From the NCBI RefSeq assembly GCF_964291045.1, contig NZ_OZ197277.1, positions 372,001-436,000 of the forward strand: a stretch of DNA of 64,000 nucleotides. Reading direction: 5' to 3'. Below are positions 26,401-36,005 of this stretch, one piece after another. The stretch is from PALSA-1444 sp964291045 (GTDB taxonomy: Bacteria; Chlamydiota; Chlamydiia; Chlamydiales; Rhabdochlamydiaceae). Both the position numbers and the translations under genes were made by a program. The number at the start of each line of letters is the position of its first letter. Positions within the stretch are counted from its first letter, which is position 1. The notes beneath the pieces were generated by a model. That model searched no databases. It saw only the letters and a list, made by a program, of their open reading frames with translations, and was not told the DNA's origin.

Positions 26401-26427
26401 TTAGCACTCACTATCTTTGAATGCTAA
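26401..26427. promoter_or_regulatory. CIRCE operator (HrcA binding site)
   Basis: TTAGCACTC, 9-bp spacer, GAATGCTAA: the consensus inverted repeat TTAGCACTC-N9-GAGTGCTAA with a single mismatch. It lies 6 bp upstream of the candidate -35 box of the hrcA operon, so HrcA would act on this promoter. Confidence 0.93.
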
Positions 26428-26450
26428 AAATGATGATTAATAACTCATAA

Positions 26451-29400
26451 TCAATGAGATAAGATGTTTTCGTCTTGAAGGATAAGAGGGAGAACATCGA
26501 GGACGGAAGGGGCCCAGGTGACCCCTTTACGGTACACAAGGCGCTGGGCAATAAAAGCTGCGATAATAGATTTTTGATGCAGGATAGGAACGCGTGTTAA
26601 GAGTTCTTTTTCATAGTTATTTCTTAAGAAAGGAAGGGCGTAGTTCATGAGACTTCTTGTAAAAAGATCTTGTTTTTCTTGAGATAAAGTGATCTGTTCT
26701 AAATAGGCAAAGAGTTCATCTGTATAGTGATTAATCTTTTCTGAGATCTCTTCTGAGAGCTGAGTGAGAGAGCTTGTCTTTTCTTGTTTAAAGGCTCTTA
26801 AGAGCGCTTGAATTTCATCATACGATCTTGATTGAATCACAGATAAAATTTCTTTAGCTAAAATATCTTTTGCGTTAATAAACGCCTCTTCAGAAAGAAC
26901 AAGGCCTCCAAGCACTTCAAAAGAGGAGCAGATGACCCCTCCTTTATTTGCAGAGCTATCTTTCACAATGAGTACGCCTTTTTCCTCAAGCAGACTTCTT
27001 GCTTCTTGAGAGAGGTAAAGGTTTCCCCCTTCGATAATTGCCTTAGAGGTCGGGCGCCCTTCTTGATCTAGAAAATCTTGATAGTTATTTGCATGAAGCG
27101 TTTTGGGTCTTCCTCCTCCAGGAATAAAGATATCAGCTTTTACTTGATGAATGTGAGTTCTTAAAAGGTGATGACAAGCATCAGAAGAGATAGGAGAGTA
27201 TGTGACTTTTCCCCCTTCTTTTTTGATCATCATGGCCTCTTGCCTTAAGGGACTTCCCGAAGCCACTTTGAGTAAAAAACCTCCTTCATGAAGAAGCTCA
27301 GGAGGGTAGTAGCTAACCGGCTTTCCCTCTTCAAAGAGTGTATTGACGGCATTTAAATGGAGCCCTTCAGGATCAAAGATAGCCCCTGATATATCAAGCG
27401 TTGCAAGAAGACGTGCCGTATGCGGGTAGTATTTAAAGAGGTTATGCATTTGATTACCTGCCACATCTCCATCTGGCCCTCCTGTCATTTTCACGGTGAA
27501 GATATCTTGAGAGGGGTTAATGCCCATGAATTTTAAAACCTCTTCCATGTAAACATGAATGCCAGATGAGGTGACGCCGTACTGTTTATGATTAATACCA
27601 GCTCCTGGCTTACTTGACATAAAGCAAATACCTGGTTTGTAGTGATACCTTTTGGCGTAGTTTGCAATCCATGTGATCATCGTGTTATGCATGTTTTCAT
27701 CTGGACCTAAATAGATGTATTCAGGTTTTTGATAGTAATCAATGAGGTGTTTAGCTCTTAATATGCCTGTATCATCACAGTTTAAAAGCGTGATAAAGCT
27801 CTCGGTATAAGCGCGCTGTGATTCATAGAGATGCTCTTGTTTTTGCTGTTCATAAAAAAGTGTGGCTTTTGTTTCAATATCTTCTGAAGAAACTCCTTGT
27901 TCTTTTAAAAAGGCGCGGTATCTAAGGCACCGCTCTTCTAAATCAGAGGAGGGCTCTAATAAAATCACCCCTTTTGCGCCCCCTTCAGGGATATCTTTAT
28001 TTTTCTTTTGCTGCGTGAGAGCAAGGTTATAACACTCTGTAAAAAGCGTATTACGGTCGGTGAGGTAAGCCTCTTTTTGTTGCGGGCATACCGTTCTTAA
28101 GCCGCCTCTTGCAAGATCGCGAAAGCGGATATGAAATCCGGTAAAATGGAGCCCCTTCATAAAGAAAACGGCAAAGGGGAGCTCAGGGAATTTTTCTTTT
28201 AAGTTAATGGGGGCATTTTCTAAATAGAGAGGATCCATCCGGAAGGAAAACGCAGTTTTATTCCGGCGGTAGACATTGGTTTTGAGAAGATGGAAGATGA
28301 AATTAATCCCTTGGCTTAAGATCACTTTTCTTCGTTTGTCATTCATCTCTTGCCCTGTATCAATGTGATCAATGAGCCTAATGCACTCTTTAAGCGTCTC
28401 TAACGCTTGATTAAGGTTTGCTTTTTCAGGATGAAACTTCTCTTCAAACGCTTGCATAAGTTTAACTGTGATATCCATATGGCGGCAAAACGCCTCTTCA
28501 ATCAAGGAAAAAGTGTAGAGATGAGGGTCAACATGCACAAGGAGCTGATGAATGAAATCACACACGGCTTTTAAGACATTCCCTAATGTTTGACTTAACC
28601 GTTTGGATTCTACAAACACTCTATCTAAAAGTTCTTGATGAGGAAAATATTTCACCATCACAAGATCTTGTAATAGGTGAGAAAGAGTCCTCTCAAAATC
28701 CTCTTCTTTTAAAGCTTGAAGCGTGAGAGACATGACAAGTGTGTTATCTTTTTCATACGGCGTCATATGAGTAGCTGACAAATTTTTTAAAGAAAATCCG
28801 TGGTGATGAATCACTTTAGCAATTTGAAAGAGAAAATCTTGCTGAGGGACATTCTTCCAGGCCAGCGTGATGGATAGAGTTTGATGACTGTTTAAAGCAG
28901 TTGAAAGTGGGTATCTCACCTCTAGTTGGCAAGGATCTTTGGCTTGAGACCGAATGAAAACATCGATTGCTAATAAGAGCTTCTCTTCAGAAAGAGACCG
29001 TATAAATCTTGATCCCATCAATTGCAAAACTGTGTTTAATTCTTCTTTGGTCATTAAGGGAGTTTTTTTCTGCACCTTGACTAGAAGGGGATCTAACATT
29101 AGAGATAGAGGCTCTAGTTGTAATTCTTCTTGGATGAAGTGAATGAGGGTGATCCGTAACCCTACAGTGACATCAGCAAAAGGGGGAGGGATATCTGAGA
29201 GAAAGGTTTTATAATCTTGAATCGTGCTCATTTTAAACCTGGCTAAAATCTGCATGTCTGCATCTTCTTTATCTAGTGAGAGGACAACGGTTTGATGATT
29301 AAAGGTCATTAAGGAGAAAAACCCTTGCACATCAAAGACGGCAAGGTTGTGGGTCATGATTCTTAATGTCTGCTCATCCATCTCTTGAAATAAAGAAGCG

Positions 29401-29495
29401 GGAAGATGCATTTGCATCCATGCATACATGGTTTCAAAGCTTGTAGCTTCTTGAGAGAGAGCGTGAGTTAAAAACTCTTTTCTTTCTATTGTCAT
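26451..29495 (-). CDS. Large NAD-type glutamate dehydrogenase
   Basis: 1014 residues, oxidising glutamate to 2-oxoglutarate and ammonium with NAD. The first ~430 residues are a poorly conserved regulatory region with HHGFSLKNLSATHMTPYEKDN. The catalytic part contains FHIRFRDLARGGLRT, EGGAKGVILLEP (substrate-binding Lys region), GPDENMHNTMITW, KPGAGINHKQYGVTSSG and MTGGPDGDVAGNQM. The C-terminal NAD-binding portion includes IIEGGNLYLSQEAR and SSANKGGVICSSFEVLGG. The length fits the ~115-kDa class of large GDHs. Glutamate is a plausible carbon and energy source for an intracellular bacterium. It lies upstream of hrcA on the same strand but separated by CIRCE. Confidence 0.9.
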   Translation of the reverse strand: MTIERKEFLTHALSQEATSFETMYAWMQMHLPASLFQEMDEQTLRIMTHNLAVFDVQGFFSLMTFNHQTVVLSLDKEDADMQILARFKMSTIQDYKTFLSDIPPPFADVTVGLRITLIHFIQEELQLEPLSLMLDPLLVKVQKKTPLMTKEELNTVLQLMGSRFIRSLSEEKLLLAIDVFIRSQAKDPCQLEVRYPLSTALNSHQTLSITLAWKNVPQQDFLFQIAKVIHHHGFSLKNLSATHMTPYEKDNTLVMSLTLQALKEEDFERTLSHLLQDLVMVKYFPHQELLDRVFVESKRLSQTLGNVLKAVCDFIHQLLVHVDPHLYTFSLIEEAFCRHMDITVKLMQAFEEKFHPEKANLNQALETLKECIRLIDHIDTGQEMNDKRRKVILSQGINFIFHLLKTNVYRRNKTAFSFRMDPLYLENAPINLKEKFPELPFAVFFMKGLHFTGFHIRFRDLARGGLRTVCPQQKEAYLTDRNTLFTECYNLALTQQKKNKDIPEGGAKGVILLEPSSDLEERCLRYRAFLKEQGVSSEDIETKATLFYEQQKQEHLYESQRAYTESFITLLNCDDTGILRAKHLIDYYQKPEYIYLGPDENMHNTMITWIANYAKRYHYKPGICFMSSKPGAGINHKQYGVTSSGIHVYMEEVLKFMGINPSQDIFTVKMTGGPDGDVAGNQMHNLFKYYPHTARLLATLDISGAIFDPEGLHLNAVNTLFEEGKPVSYYPPELLHEGGFLLKVASGSPLRQEAMMIKKEGGKVTYSPISSDACHHLLRTHIHQVKADIFIPGGGRPKTLHANNYQDFLDQEGRPTSKAIIEGGNLYLSQEARSLLEEKGVLIVKDSSANKGGVICSSFEVLGGLVLSEEAFINAKDILAKEILSVIQSRSYDEIQALLRAFKQEKTSSLTQLSEEISEKINHYTDELFAYLEQITLSQEKQDLFTRSLMNYALPFLRNNYEKELLTRVPILHQKSIIAAFIAQRLVYRKGVTWAPSVLDVLPLILQDENILSH

Positions 29496-29565
29496 GACCT
29501 TGCCTTATCTTCTAATGATTTAAGAAAAAGAGATCTTGATCTATCTCAAAAGAAGGTCATGCAAC

Positions 29566-29580
29566 GTGTTCAATGAACAC
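29566..29580. promoter_or_regulatory. Short perfect palindrome upstream of glutamate dehydrogenase
   Basis: GTGTTC-AAT-GAACAC, a 6-3-6 inverted repeat about 70 bp before the GDH start codon in the gap between it and the metal ATPase gene. It may be an operator for GDH; no regulator family is implied by the sequence. Confidence 0.3.
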
Positions 29581-29658
29581 TTTTGATGTTTTTTTTAGTT
29601 TAACGGGTTTTTTCTTTTGAAATGATCAAATCAGTTAAACTTATTTTTACTATAAATT

Positions 29659-31590
29659 TTATTTTTTTAAAAGACGTAAACTATTTAATCCCACTAAAAC
29701 AGTGCCGCCTTCATGAAGAATAACAGCTAGCCAAAGAGGAATGAACCCTAAGAGAGAAGGGGTTGTAGCAAGAAGAATCACGCTAAGCGCCAGCGTAATA
29801 TTTTGCATTAAGATCCGTCTTGTTGACTTTGCTTTTTGGATTAGCCAAGGTAAAAGAGAGAGATCATCATGCATCAAAATGACATCAGAGGCTTCAATAG
29901 CTGCCATGCTGCCAGCTTTTCCCATGGAAATGCCAACAGTTGCTCTTGCAATGGAGGGAGCGTCATTAATCCCATCTCCTACCATAATGAGCTGATGGCT
30001 TTGAGATAACTCGGTAATCTTTTGGAGTTTATCTTCTGGTCTTAAATCAGAAAAGATGACATCTAAGCCAGCCATCTCTCCAACGGGGTTAGCATTGACA
30101 GCGTGATCTCCTGTTAACATGAGGGTCTTCATCGATGAGCTTTTCATAAAAGAGATCATATCTTTTGCATGCTCTCTCATTTGATCTTGAAAAGTAAACA
30201 AGATGACAGATTCTTCCATCCACAGGTATGCTGAGACTTGAATGGACTCAGGAAGGGTGAAAGTTTTTCCTAGTTTTTGCTGGATAAAATCTCTATGCCC
30301 AATCAACACAGGGCTGCCTTGGTATGTCCCTTGTAGCCCAAGACCAGGTATAGCTTTAAAATCTTCAATAGACTCAAGAGAGAGCTCTTTTTCTTTAGCA
30401 AGTCTTGATATCGCCTTAGCAATCGGGTGCACAGCATTTCTCTCAAGAGAGGCTCCTACTTGAAGCGCTTTGTTAGAGTTCATGAGAGGGCCATACAAAT
30501 GCGTACACCCTGTACAGATGAGATCTCCTGTTGTCAGAGTCCCTGTCTTATCAAAAGCGATCATGTTACAGGTGGTGAGCGTATCAAGTATAATGCCGCC
30601 TTTAGGAAGGACTCCTTTTTTTGCGCAGCTGCTCAGCGCGCTTAAGTAAGCTGTTGGAGTCGCTAAAATGAGAGCGCAAGGAGAGGCTGCAATAAGAAAG
30701 GCAAGAGCTCTATAAAGAGATCCTTCACTTCCTAAAAAGGGGATACGTAAAAGATAGGGGAGTGTGAGAGCAAAAAGAAGAGACAAAATCATAATCGAAG
30801 AGGCGTAGAGCTCACTGAATGTATCAAAAAACTGCTGCGCTTTGGGTTTAGAGTCAGCAGCTTCTGTCATGAGCTGAATAATGCGGCTTAGTGTAGAATC
30901 TCCTGAACTTCTTGTTACTTGAATGGTAAGAGAGCCATCTAGATTATGCGTTCCTGCTGCCACCTCATCAGAGACATCTTTTGCAATCGGGGCGCTCTCT
31001 CCTGTTAAATGCACCATATTCACATACGATCTTCCGTTTAATATCACCCCATCTAAAGGGATAATTTCTCCTGCTTTCACAAGAATGTGGGTGCCAGGGG
31101 TGATATCCCGGATCGATTTTTCAATCAAATGCCCTTTTTCTCCAATCACAAAAGCGCATCTAGGAGAGAGTTTATGCAGATGGTGTACACTGCTCTTGGT
31201 TTTCGTCTCGACAAGCTCTTCTAAAGCGCTAGAGAGCTCAAATAAAACAAGGAGAAGCGCCCCTTCAAAAGGGCTTCCAATCACCACAGAGAGAAGCGCT
31301 GCAAGCGTCATGAGCACATCAATGTTCACAGTTTTTCTAGATAACTCTTGAAGAGCATGGATAAGAGCTGGCGTCCCTACGATAAAAAATACAACCGAGA
31401 GCGCTAAGTAAGCCATTGTGAGATGGATAAAATAACAAAGATAAGCCAAAAGAAGGCATCCAGCGGCTAGAAGAGACGCTTTTAAAGAGAGGTTAACTGC
31501 CCACTTTCTTGCATGAGGAGTGAGGAAAGGGGATATGCTTTCTTTTTCATTCGAGGCAAAAAATTCATCAAAATTTTCATACCGACTCAT
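29659..31590 (-). CDS. P1B-type heavy-metal-transporting ATPase (SPC/HEGGT type)
   Basis: About 643 residues. It has the phosphorylation site DKTGTLTTGD, hinge GDGINDAPS, TGES loop (LTGESAPIA), the transmembrane metal motif SPC in AASPCALILATP, and HEGGT in the last helix. SPC plus HEGxT is the signature of the P1B-4 subgroup, associated with Co, Fe, Zn or related divalent metals. No N-terminal CxxC metal-binding domain is present. The start is ATG 31590 in an ATGA overlap with the upstream CCC1-like gene, with GAGGA as ribosome site. The pairing of a metal ATPase with a CCC1/VIT1-like protein suggests a shared role in metal handling (inference). Confidence 0.9.
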   Translation of the reverse strand: MSRYENFDEFFASNEKESISPFLTPHARKWAVNLSLKASLLAAGCLLLAYLCYFIHLTMAYLALSVVFFIVGTPALIHALQELSRKTVNIDVLMTLAALLSVVIGSPFEGALLLVLFELSSALEELVETKTKSSVHHLHKLSPRCAFVIGEKGHLIEKSIRDITPGTHILVKAGEIIPLDGVILNGRSYVNMVHLTGESAPIAKDVSDEVAAGTHNLDGSLTIQVTRSSGDSTLSRIIQLMTEAADSKPKAQQFFDTFSELYASSIMILSLLFALTLPYLLRIPFLGSEGSLYRALAFLIAASPCALILATPTAYLSALSSCAKKGVLPKGGIILDTLTTCNMIAFDKTGTLTTGDLICTGCTHLYGPLMNSNKALQVGASLERNAVHPIAKAISRLAKEKELSLESIEDFKAIPGLGLQGTYQGSPVLIGHRDFIQQKLGKTFTLPESIQVSAYLWMEESVILFTFQDQMREHAKDMISFMKSSSMKTLMLTGDHAVNANPVGEMAGLDVIFSDLRPEDKLQKITELSQSHQLIMVGDGINDAPSIARATVGISMGKAGSMAAIEASDVILMHDDLSLLPWLIQKAKSTRRILMQNITLALSVILLATTPSLLGFIPLWLAVILHEGGTVLVGLNSLRLLKK

Positions 31591-32306
31591 ACTATTCCTC
31601 TGAGTAAAACCGTGATCACAAAAAGAAACGTGGTGAGAGAGAGGTTCCACACAACAGCTTCTAACGCATTATTTTTCTCTTTAACCGCCATGCCATAAGA
31701 AGAGAGGCCCATGATGAGAAGCGTTACAGGAATGAAACCCGGGGTATAAAAGAAAAAAGCCATCAGCATCACAAAAGAAGAGATAAAAACACCGATAGAG
31801 GCGCCTAAACTTTGCTCTAAAGGGTGAGGATGGATCTCTAATGAAAGTCCTAGTTCCTCTTCTAGCATGATCTCTAATAAACGGTTATCATCAGAAGAGA
31901 GCACGGTGATGACATCATCAAGCAGCTCTCCAGATAACCCTTTAGCTGCATATAACGCTTTAAGCTCACTCTCTTCTTCTTTTCTGTTTTTTAAAATCTC
32001 ACTCCGCTCTTCTTTCATCAAACGGTGCAGTCTTTCAAGTCTTGCCCATCCTAAAAGAGCAGATCTTCCAGCTTTCCAAATCAGAAAGCTTAAGAAAATT
32101 TTGCTCAGTATTCCTAGCGAAAGAGCTGGGATAAGAAGGAAGATGGCGCCGCCAAGTAAGGCTGTCTCTCTTGCAGCATCAAATCCTGCAGCATAAGGCC
32201 CTGGCATCTCTAATCCATGCGTCTCTAGGGAAGCTACATACCCTTTTGCTCTTGCCTCTTTTAAATGCTCAAGGATAGATTTATCTTTAAAGTGAGAGGG
32301 TGTCAT
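31587..32306 (-). CDS. CCC1/VIT1-like membrane protein
   Basis: 239 residues from the ATG in an ATGA overlap with the aminopeptidase gene (a GTG ten codons earlier is less likely). Hydrophobic segments lie near residues 50-75, 165-190 and 195-235. The middle is a charged helical stretch (KEERSEILKNRKEEESELK..LYAAKGLSGELLDD) and EEELGLSLEIHPHP. This layout of charged cytoplasmic helices followed by membrane helices resembles the CCC1/VIT1 iron and manganese transporter family. A gene in the equivalent place, between serS and a P-type ATPase, exists in Chlamydia. The specific substrate is inference. Confidence 0.65.
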   Translation of the reverse strand: MTPSHFKDKSILEHLKEARAKGYVASLETHGLEMPGPYAAGFDAARETALLGGAIFLLIPALSLGILSKIFLSFLIWKAGRSALLGWARLERLHRLMKEERSEILKNRKEEESELKALYAAKGLSGELLDDVITVLSSDDNRLLEIMLEEELGLSLEIHPHPLEQSLGASIGVFISSFVMLMAFFFYTPGFIPVTLLIMGLSSYGMAVKEKNNALEAVVWNLSLTTFLFVITVLLRGIV

Positions 32307-33562
32307 GTATGAATCCAATGTTGTAAAAGCTGACACATGAAGGCGTGATCTTTTAAGGCAATCACTTCACGGGTGGAATGCATGGAGAGTAAAGGAATAC
32401 CGATATCAACGGTTGATATGCCCATTTGCGCTCCAAAAATGGGGCCAATGGTGCTTCCTCCTGGCATGTCAGATCTTGCGGTGTAATGTTGATAAGAAAC
32501 ATTGAGTTTTTGGCAGCTTAAGAGAAGAGAAGAGAGCGCTTTTTGATCGGTCATGTACCGCTTTAAGCTACTATGTTTAATGACAATACCTTTTCCTAAG
32601 AGAACTGGGTGATCAGGATCTGATTTTTGTCCATGGTTTGGGTGAAGGCCGTGCGCTACATCCAAAGAGAGGGCAATTGAATTGGCTTTTAAGGATAAAA
32701 ATTGATCTTCACTCCATGCGTAAGCCTGTTGAATACGGCTTAAAATATCGTTTGCAAAAGAGGAGCCTGCGCCCTCTGTTGTTTGGGATCCAATCTCTTC
32801 ATGATCCCAAAGAAAACAAAGGGATAAATCTTGAGAGTGCTGCATATCTTTTGCTGATCCTAAGATAGCGTGGGAAGAGGCGATATTATCTAAACGGTAA
32901 GAGGCGAGCATCTCTTGATGCATCCCTATCACTCTTGGCTCTTCTAAAGGAACAAGAAAGAGATCAGCTGCTAATATTTGATGAAACGTAGTCTCTTGTT
33001 GAATGAGGCTCTCTAACGTAAGAGGCTCTTCTCCTAAAGCAAGAAGAGGCCTTAGGTGGTTTTGTTTATCTAAAATGAGCCCTTTATCATTCACTTCTCT
33101 ATCGAGGTGAATGGCTAGCTGAGGAATAATGCAAGGAAAATTTTTAAGAAATACCAGCTCTTCTTGAATCGCTCCGCCATCTTTTTCAAGAGTGATTTTG
33201 CCTGCTATCCCAAGATCTCTATTCATCCAAGAAGAGAGGATTGGGCCTCCATAAAGCTCTGTTAAGAGCTGATGATATCCTTGATGAGAGATAAGGGGAT
33301 GCGGCTTTAATTTAAGGGCCGGGCTATCGGTATGAGCCCCTAGGATTTTAAACCGGGATGGGTTAGAGGGAAGGGTAAAAAAGGCAAGAGATCCGTTTCT
33401 TTGAACAAAATAGCTCTTCCCTTTTTCAAGATTCCAAGGGCGCCTCTCTTCTAAAGGGATAAACCCATATTGAAAGAGCTCTTCTTTAGCACACTGAACA
33501 AAGTGCCAAGAGGTAGGTGAGCGTTTAATGAGAGAAATAAGAGAATCTGTTACTCCGGACAT
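32303..33562 (-). CDS. M18-family aminopeptidase
   Basis: 419 residues, normal for M18 aspartyl-type aminopeptidases. Di-zinc site residues are visible in LGAHTDSPALKLKP, LWDHEEIGSQTTEGAGSSF and the C-terminal SMHSTREVI. Other family blocks are DVAHGLHPNHGQK, GKGIVIKHSS and DMPGGSTIGP. It releases N-terminal residues from peptides in the cytoplasm, probably recycling host-derived peptides. Overlaps serS by 13 bp and the CCC1-like gene by 4 bp. Confidence 0.93.
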   Translation of the reverse strand: MSGVTDSLISLIKRSPTSWHFVQCAKEELFQYGFIPLEERRPWNLEKGKSYFVQRNGSLAFFTLPSNPSRFKILGAHTDSPALKLKPHPLISHQGYHQLLTELYGGPILSSWMNRDLGIAGKITLEKDGGAIQEELVFLKNFPCIIPQLAIHLDREVNDKGLILDKQNHLRPLLALGEEPLTLESLIQQETTFHQILAADLFLVPLEEPRVIGMHQEMLASYRLDNIASSHAILGSAKDMQHSQDLSLCFLWDHEEIGSQTTEGAGSSFANDILSRIQQAYAWSEDQFLSLKANSIALSLDVAHGLHPNHGQKSDPDHPVLLGKGIVIKHSSLKRYMTDQKALSSLLLSCQKLNVSYQHYTARSDMPGGSTIGPIFGAQMGISTVDIGIPLLSMHSTREVIALKDHAFMCQLLQHWIHT

Positions 33563-34827
33563 AGCTCTTTAACTCCGTTTAGATACGGTCTTAACACTTC
33601 AGGAACTTCCACAGATCCATCTTCTCTTTGGTTATTTTCTAAAAGAGCTACCATGAGGCGTGAAGTGGCAAGTCCTGAGCCGTTTAACGTGTGAACAAAT
33701 TCAGGTTTATCGTCTTTTCTTCGGTAACGGATCAGTGATCTTCTTGCTTGAAAATCACCGCAATGAGAAATAGAAGACACTTCATAATATCTATTTTGTC
33801 CAGGGAGCCACACTTCAATATCCCATGTTTTCATGGCAGCAAATGACATATCTCCTGTCACAAGCTCCATATTACGGTAGTGAAGGTTAAGCCCTTGTAA
33901 GATCTCTTCTGCCCCTTGTACCATCTGCTCAAAGATCGCATCGCTTTGCTCTGGCATAGCAAAAGCAAACATTTCGACTTTATTAAACTGATGCATCCGG
34001 ATGAGCCCTCTTTCTCCAGATCCTGCAGCACCCGCTTCTCTACGGAAGCAAGGGGTGTAAGCGACATACCGCTTAGGAAGCTCTTCACTTAAGAAAATTT
34101 CCTCTAAATGCAGTCCATTTAAAGCAGACTCTGCGGTGGGAATCAGATAAAGATGGTAGTCTTCATCTTTAATTTTAAACAGCTGAGATTCAAATTTAGG
34201 AAGATGCGCAGATCCTAGCATCGCCTCTTGTCTTGCTAAAAGAGGCGGGATCCAAAGTTCTAATCCGTTTTTAAAATGGATTTGCAGCATGTAATTAATG
34301 AGAGCCCACTCAAGTCTTGCTCCTAAATTTTTATAAGCTGGCCAGCCGCTTCCGGCTACTTTAGCACCTCGTTTAAAATCAAAGAGATGGAGTTTTTCAT
34401 TGAGCTCAACATGATTTTTAAATGGAAAGGTAAATGGTTTTTTCTCTCCCCAAGATTTGATGCAAACATTGTCTTTAGGATCAAGAGACACTTTAACATG
34501 AGGAAGAGGGAGGTTAGGAAGAAGCATGAGGCTATGCTGAAGTTTTTCTTCAATCAAGGCTCTTTCTTGGTTTAACGTGGTAATACGGTCTCCAAAAGAG
34601 CTAACTTTTTGCATTAAAGAAGAGGTGTCAATACCTTGCCGCTTCTTCTCCCCAATTTCTTTAGAGAGGCTATTTTTCTCTGCTTGAAGCGTCTCTACTT
34701 CTAAAATCACTTCCCGAATTTTTTCATCAAGCTGGATTATGGAATCTAAGGAGATAGAAGGGTCTTTTGTTTTCAGCTGAGCTTCAATAGCGTGGGGATC
34801 TTTTCGAATCAATTTCATATCTAGCAT
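33550..34827 (-). CDS. serS: Seryl-tRNA synthetase
   Basis: 425 residues. The N-terminal coiled-coil tRNA-binding arm (IIQLDEKIREVILEVETLQAEKNSLSKEIG) precedes the class II catalytic core with motif 2 (CFRREAGAAGSGERGLIRMHQFNKVE) and motif 3 (NGSGLATSRLMVALLENNQ). TAES of the serine site is present in IPTAESALNGL. ATG 34827 (MLDMKLIRK) has AAGGA upstream; the 13-codon longer frame lacks support. First gene of a four-gene overlapping cluster. Confidence 0.97.
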   Translation of the reverse strand: MLDMKLIRKDPHAIEAQLKTKDPSISLDSIIQLDEKIREVILEVETLQAEKNSLSKEIGEKKRQGIDTSSLMQKVSSFGDRITTLNQERALIEEKLQHSLMLLPNLPLPHVKVSLDPKDNVCIKSWGEKKPFTFPFKNHVELNEKLHLFDFKRGAKVAGSGWPAYKNLGARLEWALINYMLQIHFKNGLELWIPPLLARQEAMLGSAHLPKFESQLFKIKDEDYHLYLIPTAESALNGLHLEEIFLSEELPKRYVAYTPCFRREAGAAGSGERGLIRMHQFNKVEMFAFAMPEQSDAIFEQMVQGAEEILQGLNLHYRNMELVTGDMSFAAMKTWDIEVWLPGQNRYYEVSSISHCGDFQARRSLIRYRRKDDKPEFVHTLNGSGLATSRLMVALLENNQREDGSVEVPEVLRPYLNGVKELCPE

Positions 34828-35160
34828 GGGGAAATCCTTTTCATATAACCAAGCTTTATCATACAAGGAGTGCTCAAAAGTTGTATATAAGATCTTTAGA
34901 GAAGTGGATTACTTCTAACAGTAAAAGATCGATCTATGAGGTCAAAAAGGGGAATATGCTTTGATGATTTAAAAAATATATATGGTACAGCTTTTCCTTT
35001 TTCTTAATTGCATGATTTTTGGCTTTTAAAAGAGCTAGAAAAATCTAGGAAGCCCCAAGAAGTTAGAGTATTTTAAGTCTTAAAAAGCTCTCTTTATGAG
35101 TTTAGAAAGAAGACTAGTATTAGAAAAACACACTATTTTAAAATAATATTTACTAAGTCT
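34828..35160. other. Intergenic region upstream of serS and of the U-box pseudogene
   Basis: 333 bp with no reading frame, tRNA or strong hairpin that I can support. It must contain the serS leader on the minus strand. It may hold the promoter of the degraded U-box gene, but no clear -35/-10 pair stands out. Confidence 0.4.
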
Positions 35161-36005
35161 ATGCCAGTTAGTAGAGAGCAGTTAAATTCTCATCCCCCAA
35201 CTTGGAGATCTACCTTCCTTTCTGTCTTTTGAAGTAAGTCCCGGAAAAGATGTCTTTCTCAAATTTAGCATTAAGCGAGACCAGGGTGCTATATTAATAG
35301 CTATCGATCAGGCAGTTTTTAACTGCGCCTGTTTTATAGGAGTAGGTGTGGGTATTGGGGCTACAATTGGGCTAGGGGCTATTGCAATTAAGTGATTAGG
35401 AAATTCAGAAACTCTAGCTTCTTCTACTCCTGATCCTAAGGCTCTTCCTTCTAGTTTGTATAAGACAGGCTATCACCGCGTGCAAAATTATATCCAGCAA
35501 GCCACCAGAATGCATCTGATGAATCTAGGTTTGATGACTGGGGGTGACTTCTGCATTCACCTTCGGCTCACTTCATGGTGCTTATCACATTTTGAAAGTG
35601 ATTGTTATCCGAAACGAAGCTTTTCAAAAATCTCATGAAGTTTCTATTAAAGCATTTGAAATCGTGAATCTGTTTATTGAGACAAAAATTCAACAGCCGG
35701 ATTGGGAGTGTCCTATTTCAAAAGAGCTCATGGCATTTCCTGTGGTGATAAATTGTGGTCATATATTTGAACTCTTTTCTCTTGCACTGATGATGACGTG
35801 GGCAAGGCCTCCTCAATCTGCATCACCAATGGCATGTCCTCTTTGTAGAAAGTCTATTTTTTACATTGAACATCGAAAAAGAAGTAGCGATAACATCCAT
35901 CAAATAGCGCATAAGATTTTTGAAAAAATAGAGATGCTCCTCAATCAATCCCACATTCTGGATGACCTTACAACGGGTGAAATACATGAAGCTACTCAGA
36001 GATGA
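35161..36005 (+). pseudogene. Degraded U-box (E3 ubiquitin ligase-like) gene
   Basis: The intact last part (35544-36005, 153 codons if started at GTG) encodes a U-box/RING-like segment: WECPISKELMAFPVVINCGHIF followed by CPLCRKSI. This is the eukaryotic E2-binding fold. Upstream, continuous coding sense runs back to ATG 35161 in other frames: a Gly-zipper-like hydrophobic stretch (FIGVGVGIGATIGLGAI) ending in an in-frame TGA near 35393, then LYKTGYHRVQNYIQQATRM. Two breaks fall at runs of five identical bases (C5 near 35195, G5 near 35541) and one is the TGA. Together they suggest a once ~280-residue protein with a membrane segment and C-terminal U-box. Sequencing error at the homopolymers is possible, but the TGA would remain. 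Confidence 0.7.
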
